Shown piece after piece: positions 59,765 to 64,000 of a stretch of DNA of 64,000 bases. The stretch is taken from assembly GCA_045646245.1 (NCBI GenBank), contig JAZRKJ010000083.1, positions 15,684-79,683 of the forward strand, in the 5' to 3' direction. The notes below the pieces were generated by a model. It saw only the letters and a program-made list of their open reading frames with translations, searched no databases and was not told where the DNA came from. Positions within the stretch are counted from its first letter, which is position 1. Every line of letters begins with the position of its first letter. Origin of the DNA: SIG607 sp045646245. GTDB lineage: Bacteria; Bacillota; Clostridia; Oscillospirales; Acutalibacteraceae. The position numbers and the translations under genes are program-made.

Positions 59765-59793
59765 ATTATATCACAAAAAAGGAAAAAACACAA
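59765..59793 (-). promoter_or_regulatory. Promoter of degV
   Basis: On the minus strand TTGTGT (59793-59788), a 17-base spacer and TATAAT (59770-59765) with a TG extended minus-10. Confidence 0.72.
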
Positions 59794-59828
59794 TAAAAAA
59801 ATATATCAATCCTATTTTTGGTAAGGTC

Positions 59829-59857
59829 TTGAAAAATTCTTGCGAAAATAGTATAAT
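59829..59857 (+). promoter_or_regulatory. Promoter of the tepA-ftsK operon
   Basis: TTGAAA (59829-59834), a 17-base spacer and TATAAT (59852-59857). Confidence 0.75.
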
Positions 59858-59899
59858 AATTACATGTATTTTTCTAATAATATTATCGGAGGTAATTTT

Positions 59900-60571
59900 A
59901 TGTCCGATAATAACGAAAAAGAAATCAACAGTCATTACGACCAATTGAAAAATATGGGGTCGGTAACCTTAAACAAAAATGGTAAAAGTATTTATTGCCT
60001 TACAATTATAGGTGAAATTGAAGGGCATATGGTACTGTCGGAACAAACAAAGACTACAAAATACGAACACGTTATTCCTCAACTGGTATCAATTGAGGAA
60101 GACCCTGATATAAAAGGACTTCTTGTGATTCTTAATACTGTTGGCGGTGATGTGGAAGCAGGCCTTGCTATTGCTGAGCTTATTTCGGGAATGAAAAAAC
60201 CTACCGTTTCCTTGGTTCTCGGCGGAGGACATTCAATTGGTGTTCCTTTGGCGGTTTCGGCTGACTATTCTTTTATAGCCCCGTCGGCGACAATGACAGT
60301 TCATCCGGTTCGAATGAACGGGCTTGTTATAGGCGTTCCGCAAATGCTTAATCATTTTGAACGTATGCAACAGCGCATTACCGATTTTGTCGTTAAAAAT
60401 TCGTCTGTCAGCAGTGAGGATTTTGCTTCGCTTTTGATGAACACGGGGGAAATGGTTACTGATGTTGGCTCGGTCCTTGACGGCGAAAAAGCTGTAAAAT
60501 GCGGTCTTATAAACTCTTTGGGTAATTTAAGTGACGCTCTTGGTAAGCTTTATTCAATGATAAATAATTAA
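59900..60571 (+). CDS. ClpP-class serine protease, TepA/YmfB-like
   Basis: A 223-residue protein of the crotonase/ClpP fold. The nucleophile sits in GGGHSIGVPLA (Ser) and the histidine in TVHPVR, with the oxyanion glycines in NTVGGDVEAGLA. In Bacillus the related tepA/ymfB gene lies directly before spoIIIE, as here, and has been tied to protein translocation and sporulation-linked proteolysis. The ATG at 59900 is chosen for its CGGAGGT site; an in-frame ATG at 59864 falls too near the promoter. Confidence 0.87.
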   Translation: MSDNNEKEINSHYDQLKNMGSVTLNKNGKSIYCLTIIGEIEGHMVLSEQTKTTKYEHVIPQLVSIEEDPDIKGLLVILNTVGGDVEAGLAIAELISGMKKPTVSLVLGGGHSIGVPLAVSADYSFIAPSATMTVHPVRMNGLVIGVPQMLNHFERMQQRITDFVVKNSSVSSEDFASLLMNTGEMVTDVGSVLDGEKAVKCGLINSLGNLSDALGKLYSMINN

Positions 60572-60591
60572 AACTCTTTAAGGGGTGCAAT

Positions 60592-62955
60592 ATGGCAAAC
60601 ACTAAAAAGAAAAACATTAAAACTAATAAAAAGCCAGCTAAACAGCAATCGTCGGTTAATCAGCTTATGGCGGTTGTTTGGTTAGCTGTGTCGATTTTCC
60701 TTTTCGCTTTAGCGGTGTACCCCGGCGAAAAGTTTTGGTTAAGTCTTCATAATGTGGTATTTGGTCTGTTCGGTATTACCGCTTTCCTGGTACCCATTTA
60801 CATAATTGCTTTAACCGTTGCTTATTCTATGGACAAGTTAAAGTCAAACGTAAAGCTCAAAGCCGTAGAGGCAGGTGTGCTTGTTTATCTGATAGGTGCC
60901 GCTGCCGATGTTTTTGCTACTAAAGAAATTGTTAGTTACGGCGCTCATATCGTTTCGGTTTTTGGTGCTGCCACCTGGAAAAACGGTGGAGTGCTGGGGG
61001 CTGTTTTTGGTAATCTTTTGTGTCAACTCTTTGCTAAAACCGGCGCGGTTATCGTAATGGTGATTTTACTTGTTGCCGCCGTTATGATTATGACCGGCAC
61101 AAGCGTTGCGCGTCTTTATAAAAGTGCTAAAAAGCCGGTTGATGCAGTTGGACGTAAAGCTAAAGAAACCTTTGAAGAAGTCAGAGAAGAAAAACGTAAA
61201 AAAAGATTTGTTGATATTCCTGTTGACGATGAGGTCGTTAAAAAGCAGGAGCCGCTTAACGAACGTCAAAAACGTCTTGTGGATGCTTGTGTTAACGGAC
61301 AGAGTGACGCACCCGTAAATGTAAAAGGGTCTGTAGATGCGGAATATCAATATGATGAGCCTGAATTGGCTGAAGAAGTAAAAGAGCCTACTCCTGAAAA
61401 AATAAAACTAACTGCAGAGGAAACGGCTGAAGAAATTAAAAACGTTACCGAAGAAATCGCTGATACAATGTCGGTTGAGGATGAAGGGTACGAATTTCCT
61501 CCGATTACTTTGCTTAATGCTCCAAAAGCTGATAGTGAGGTTTCGGTAAAGGCTGAACTTGAATCCACGGCAAATAAGCTTGTTGAAGTTTTAAGAAGCT
61601 TTGGTGTTGAAACAAGAATTATGGATATTAGCCGCGGCCCTACCGTTACCCGTTACGAACTTCAACCTTGCGCGGGTGTTAAAATCAGTAAAATTACTAA
61701 TCTTGCCGATGATATTGCTTTGAATCTTGCGGCTGCAGGTGTGCGTATTGAAGCGCCCATCCCCAACAAAGCGGCGGTAGGTATAGAAGTTCCCAATAAA
61801 GTCACCAATACCGTTAGTGTTAGAGAAATTATTGAATCTGCCGCGTTTGTTAATTCTAAAAGCAAGCTTACCGTCGCTATGGGTAAGGATATTGCCGGTA
61901 ACCCAATAGTAACCGATATTGCTAAAATGCCTCACGGTCTTATTGCGGGTCAAACCGGTTCGGGTAAATCGGTTTGTATAAACTCTATTATTATGAGTAT
62001 TCTTTATAAAGCCGCTCCCGATGAAGTCAAACTTTTAATGATTGACCCTAAGGTGGTTGAACTTGGTATATATAACGGTATTCCTCATTTGCTTGTTCCC
62101 GTTGTTACCGATCCGAGAAAGGCTTCAGGTGCTCTGGGTTGGGCTGTTACCGAAATGGAAAAACGTTACCGCCTTTTTGCCGATAATAACGTTCGTGACC
62201 TTGTTGGCTTTAACCGTCTTTGCGAACTTGACAGTGATTTGCAAAAATTGCCTCAAATTGTCATTATCATTGACGAGCTTGCTGACCTTATGATGACGGC
62301 TCCCGGTGAAGTAGAAGATTCCATTAACCGTATCGCCGCTAAGGCGCGTGCTGCAGGTATGCACTTGCTTATTGCTACTCAACGTCCTTCAGTTGACGTT
62401 GTCACAGGTGTTATTAAGGCTAACGTTCCCACACGTATTGCCTTTGCTGTAGCTTCCCAAATTGATAGCCGTACTATACTTGATATAGGCGGTGCTGAAA
62501 AATTGCTTGGACGCGGTGATATGCTTTTTAATCCTGTAGGTGCCTCCAAGCCCGCACGTTTGCAAGGCTGTTTTGTCAGCGATGAGGAAGTTGAAAAGGT
62601 TGTTGATTTTGTTAAGGGTAACCGTTCTTCCGAATACAGTGATGAAATTCAAGGCGAAATTGAAAGACTTGCTGCAGCTCAGAAAAAGGGTAAAGGCGGT
62701 AGCAGTGTTGATGACGGTGATTCTTCGGGTGATGAAGATCCAATGCTTCCCGAAGCAATCAGAGTTGTTGTTGAAATGGGTCAGGCTTCTACCTCAATGT
62801 TACAACGCAAATTAAAACTTGGCTACGGCAGAGCGGCGCGTGTTATGGACCAAATGGAAGCAAGAGGAATTATAGGTCCTCACGAAGGCGCGAAACCCAG
62901 ACAGGTTCTTATTACTCAGGCCGAACTTATGGAGAGAGAAGCTCGTGAAGAATAA
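60592..62955 (+). CDS. ftsK: DNA translocase FtsK/SpoIIIE
   Basis: A 787-residue DNA pump. Four transmembrane helices lie at about residues 25-175, followed by an acidic linker (about 190-310) and a RecA-like motor (Walker A GQTGSGKS at about 452-459, Walker B IVIIIDELADLM). A C-terminal gamma winged helix (from about 720: VVEMGQASTSMLQRKLKLGYGRAARVMDQME) reads KOPS/SRS-like DNA polarity sequences. It clears chromosomal DNA from the septum and, in sporulating cells, pumps it into the forespore. Its 3' end overlaps the next gene by 11 bases. Confidence 0.96.
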   Translation: MANTKKKNIKTNKKPAKQQSSVNQLMAVVWLAVSIFLFALAVYPGEKFWLSLHNVVFGLFGITAFLVPIYIIALTVAYSMDKLKSNVKLKAVEAGVLVYLIGAAADVFATKEIVSYGAHIVSVFGAATWKNGGVLGAVFGNLLCQLFAKTGAVIVMVILLVAAVMIMTGTSVARLYKSAKKPVDAVGRKAKETFEEVREEKRKKRFVDIPVDDEVVKKQEPLNERQKRLVDACVNGQSDAPVNVKGSVDAEYQYDEPELAEEVKEPTPEKIKLTAEETAEEIKNVTEEIADTMSVEDEGYEFPPITLLNAPKADSEVSVKAELESTANKLVEVLRSFGVETRIMDISRGPTVTRYELQPCAGVKISKITNLADDIALNLAAAGVRIEAPIPNKAAVGIEVPNKVTNTVSVREIIESAAFVNSKSKLTVAMGKDIAGNPIVTDIAKMPHGLIAGQTGSGKSVCINSIIMSILYKAAPDEVKLLMIDPKVVELGIYNGIPHLLVPVVTDPRKASGALGWAVTEMEKRYRLFADNNVRDLVGFNRLCELDSDLQKLPQIVIIIDELADLMMTAPGEVEDSINRIAAKARAAGMHLLIATQRPSVDVVTGVIKANVPTRIAFAVASQIDSRTILDIGGAEKLLGRGDMLFNPVGASKPARLQGCFVSDEEVEKVVDFVKGNRSSEYSDEIQGEIERLAAAQKKGKGGSSVDDGDSSGDEDPMLPEAIRVVVEMGQASTSMLQRKLKLGYGRAARVMDQMEARGIIGPHEGAKPRQVLITQAELMEREAREE

Positions 62956-63847
62956 ATCTGTCAACAAATTGATTTTGATGATTATTTCAACGGCGTTGAT
63001 ATTTATATTAGCGCCGTTTTTTGTCAACGTGTTTTTAGAAGGTGCTTCTTTTCCGTTGTTGTCTTCGTATTCCACTGATAAAACAACCGACAGCATTACC
63101 TTTCTGAACGTTGGTTACGGTGATGCTACACTTGTAAAAAGCAACGGTAAGCATGTTCTTATTGATACCGGAAATGGTGAGGATGGCAGTATATCCCGTT
63201 TGTTAAATAATATGGGCGTTACTGAATTAGAAGCGGTTATTCTTACCGTATGGAAAGAAGAACACGTTGGCGGAATCGGAGATGTTTTAGATAACTTTAC
63301 GGTGAGAAAGGTAATTATGCCCCAAATTTCTGATATGAGCAGTGACGATTTTGTTATTGCCGCTGCTACCGAAAGGATTATTAAGAAATCGGGCGTTGAT
63401 TTTTCAGAGCTTAGCCGTGGTCTTTCGGTTACCGTTGGTGATGTTGTTCTTGATTTTATTGCATATTCACCTGACTATAGTATAGTAAGCGAACGCAGTG
63501 CCGTTATTTTTGCAAAGTGCAGGGATTTTAAGGTGTTAATGATGTCCGACGCTGAAAATTTGGTTGAAGAAAACCTTTTAAAACGCGGACTTTATCTTAA
63601 AAGCGACGTTTTGAAAGTTGGAAATCACGGTAGTAAGTATTCTTCTTCGCAGAAGTTTATAGAAGCGGTAGATCCAAAGCATGCCATAATATCGGTAGGG
63701 TATAAAAATAATAAAGAGCATCCTGATAAAACAACCTGTTCACGTATAAATAATTACGGTGCAGATGTTTTGCGTACCGATACCGACGGTACGGTTAAAG
63801 TGATTTTCGGAAATGAGAAAATCGAAATTGAATCGGAACGCAAATGA
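62945..63847 (+). CDS. ComEC-tail-like metallo-beta-lactamase-fold protein lacking the metal motif
   Basis: A 300-residue protein: one N-terminal membrane anchor (residues 8-31), then a metallo-beta-lactamase fold like the C-terminal domain of ComEC (ITFLNVGYGDATLVKSNGKH, VLIDTGNG, LKVGNHGSKYSSS, YKNNKEHPDKTT). Where the family has the HxDxDH metal motif, this protein reads TVWKEEHVGG (101-110): only the last His is kept. Hydrolytic activity is therefore doubtful. The start is GTG inside the end of ftsK, with GGAGAG upstream. It may be a structural or binding remnant of a secreted nuclease-like domain. Confidence 0.8.
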   Translation: MKNKSVNKLILMIISTALIFILAPFFVNVFLEGASFPLLSSYSTDKTTDSITFLNVGYGDATLVKSNGKHVLIDTGNGEDGSISRLLNNMGVTELEAVILTVWKEEHVGGIGDVLDNFTVRKVIMPQISDMSSDDFVIAAATERIIKKSGVDFSELSRGLSVTVGDVVLDFIAYSPDYSIVSERSAVIFAKCRDFKVLMMSDAENLVEENLLKRGLYLKSDVLKVGNHGSKYSSSQKFIEAVDPKHAIISVGYKNNKEHPDKTTCSRINNYGADVLRTDTDGTVKVIFGNEKIEIESERK

Positions 63848-63862
63848 TTTTTATAGAAAAAA

Positions 63863-64000
63863 GGGGCTGTAAAAAAACAGTCTAAAAAATCCGAGGTTCA
63901 CGGTAATCCGTGAGTCTCGGATAATTTTTTAACAGAAATAGAATAAAATGTGTATAAATCAAGCAAAAATCCTGTTTTCATGGCATAAAAAACTAAGCCG
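63863..64000. other. Possible left end of an insertion sequence, cut by the window edge
   Basis: GGGGCTGT at 63863 followed by an A tract, a strong hairpin and an AT-rich stretch resembles the outer end and leader of some IS families. From a GTG at 63950 a short frame reads VYKSSKNPVFMA and then meets a TAA. No transposase can be demonstrated before the window ends. Evidence is weak. Confidence 0.3.
63889..63930 (+). terminator. Strong hairpin terminator downstream of the ComEC-like gene
   Basis: ATCCGAG / CTCGGAT and TCACGG / CCGTGA form a stem interrupted by a GT/GT internal loop around TAAT, followed after AA by a run of T residues. Confidence 0.85.

Noticed and set aside
61591..61953. 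A 120-codon minus-strand frame within ftsK
   Set aside because: It is antisense to the conserved motor domain and has no independent support.

Overview
The window looks like chromosomal DNA of a spore-forming member of the Firmicutes, class Clostridia, probably an Oscillospirales/Ruminococcaceae-type gut bacterium. The gene orders are those of low-GC Gram-positives: sepF-ylmH-lspA-rluD; the yabM-to-yabR block with the sporulation genes yabP and yabQ; a CIRCE-controlled groESL; and nusB-xseAB-ispA-dxs-tlyA-nadK-argR-recN. A dockerin-tailed leucine-rich-repeat protein, family-35 and family-39-like glycosidases and a sugar-acid pathway suggest a plant- or host-glycan feeder. The genus assignment is inference.

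Layout. 1-6.8 kb: end of an envelope/division operon (HlyD-like adaptor, YggS, SepF, YlmH-like, LspA, RluD, HAD phosphatase) running into a two-gene transketolase, closed by a terminator. 7-16.2 kb: recJ, relA/spoT, dtd, a metallo-hydrolase, hemZ, a nucleosidase and a MurJ/SpoVB-type flippase. 16.2-19.3 kb: mazG, HU, rqcP, yabP, yabQ, divIC and an S1-domain gene. 19.3-24.3 kb: fumarase alpha, an rRNA methyltransferase, a diacylglycerol-kinase-like gene and groESL. 24.4-25.3 kb: tRNA-Leu(GAG), a small unknown gene and structured intergenic repeats.

25.3-33.2 kb is the accessory heart of the window. An AraC regulator diverges from a short-chain dehydrogenase, a GH39-like glycosidase, a galactonate/gluconate dehydratase-type enzyme and a KDPG aldolase. 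A frameshifted gene remnant follows, then a gene fusing a PfkB sugar kinase to a complete sialate-O-acetylesterase-like (SASA) esterase. Together these can be read as oxidation, dehydration, phosphorylation and aldol cleavage of a sugar released by a glycosidase. The segment ends in a response-regulator fragment abutting a 278-bp element with inverted ends.

33.2-43.5 kb holds separate short units: GH35 beta-galactosidase, an endonuclease/exonuclease/phosphatase-fold protein, an SPFH protein, the LRR-dockerin protein, a FliB-like protein, a YgiQ-type radical SAM protein, an EamA transporter, and fumarase beta with a DivIVA-like protein. 43.6-52 kb is the nusB-to-recN operon. 52-58.7 kb: a zinc-ribbon protein, a heterodimeric ABC exporter, a VanZ-like protein and a CapD/PglF-type nucleotide-sugar enzyme. 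58.9-63.8 kb: DegV, a ClpP-class TepA-like protease, the FtsK/SpoIIIE translocase and a ComEC-tail-like protein that has lost its metal motif. The last ~140 bases may be the left end of an insertion sequence.

Most of the window is ordinary core genome. I see no CRISPR array, prophage, toxin-antitoxin pair or complete defence system. The observations most worth following are the kinase-esterase fusion with its pathway neighbours, the structured intergenic repeats, the split fumarase, and the decayed gene pieces.
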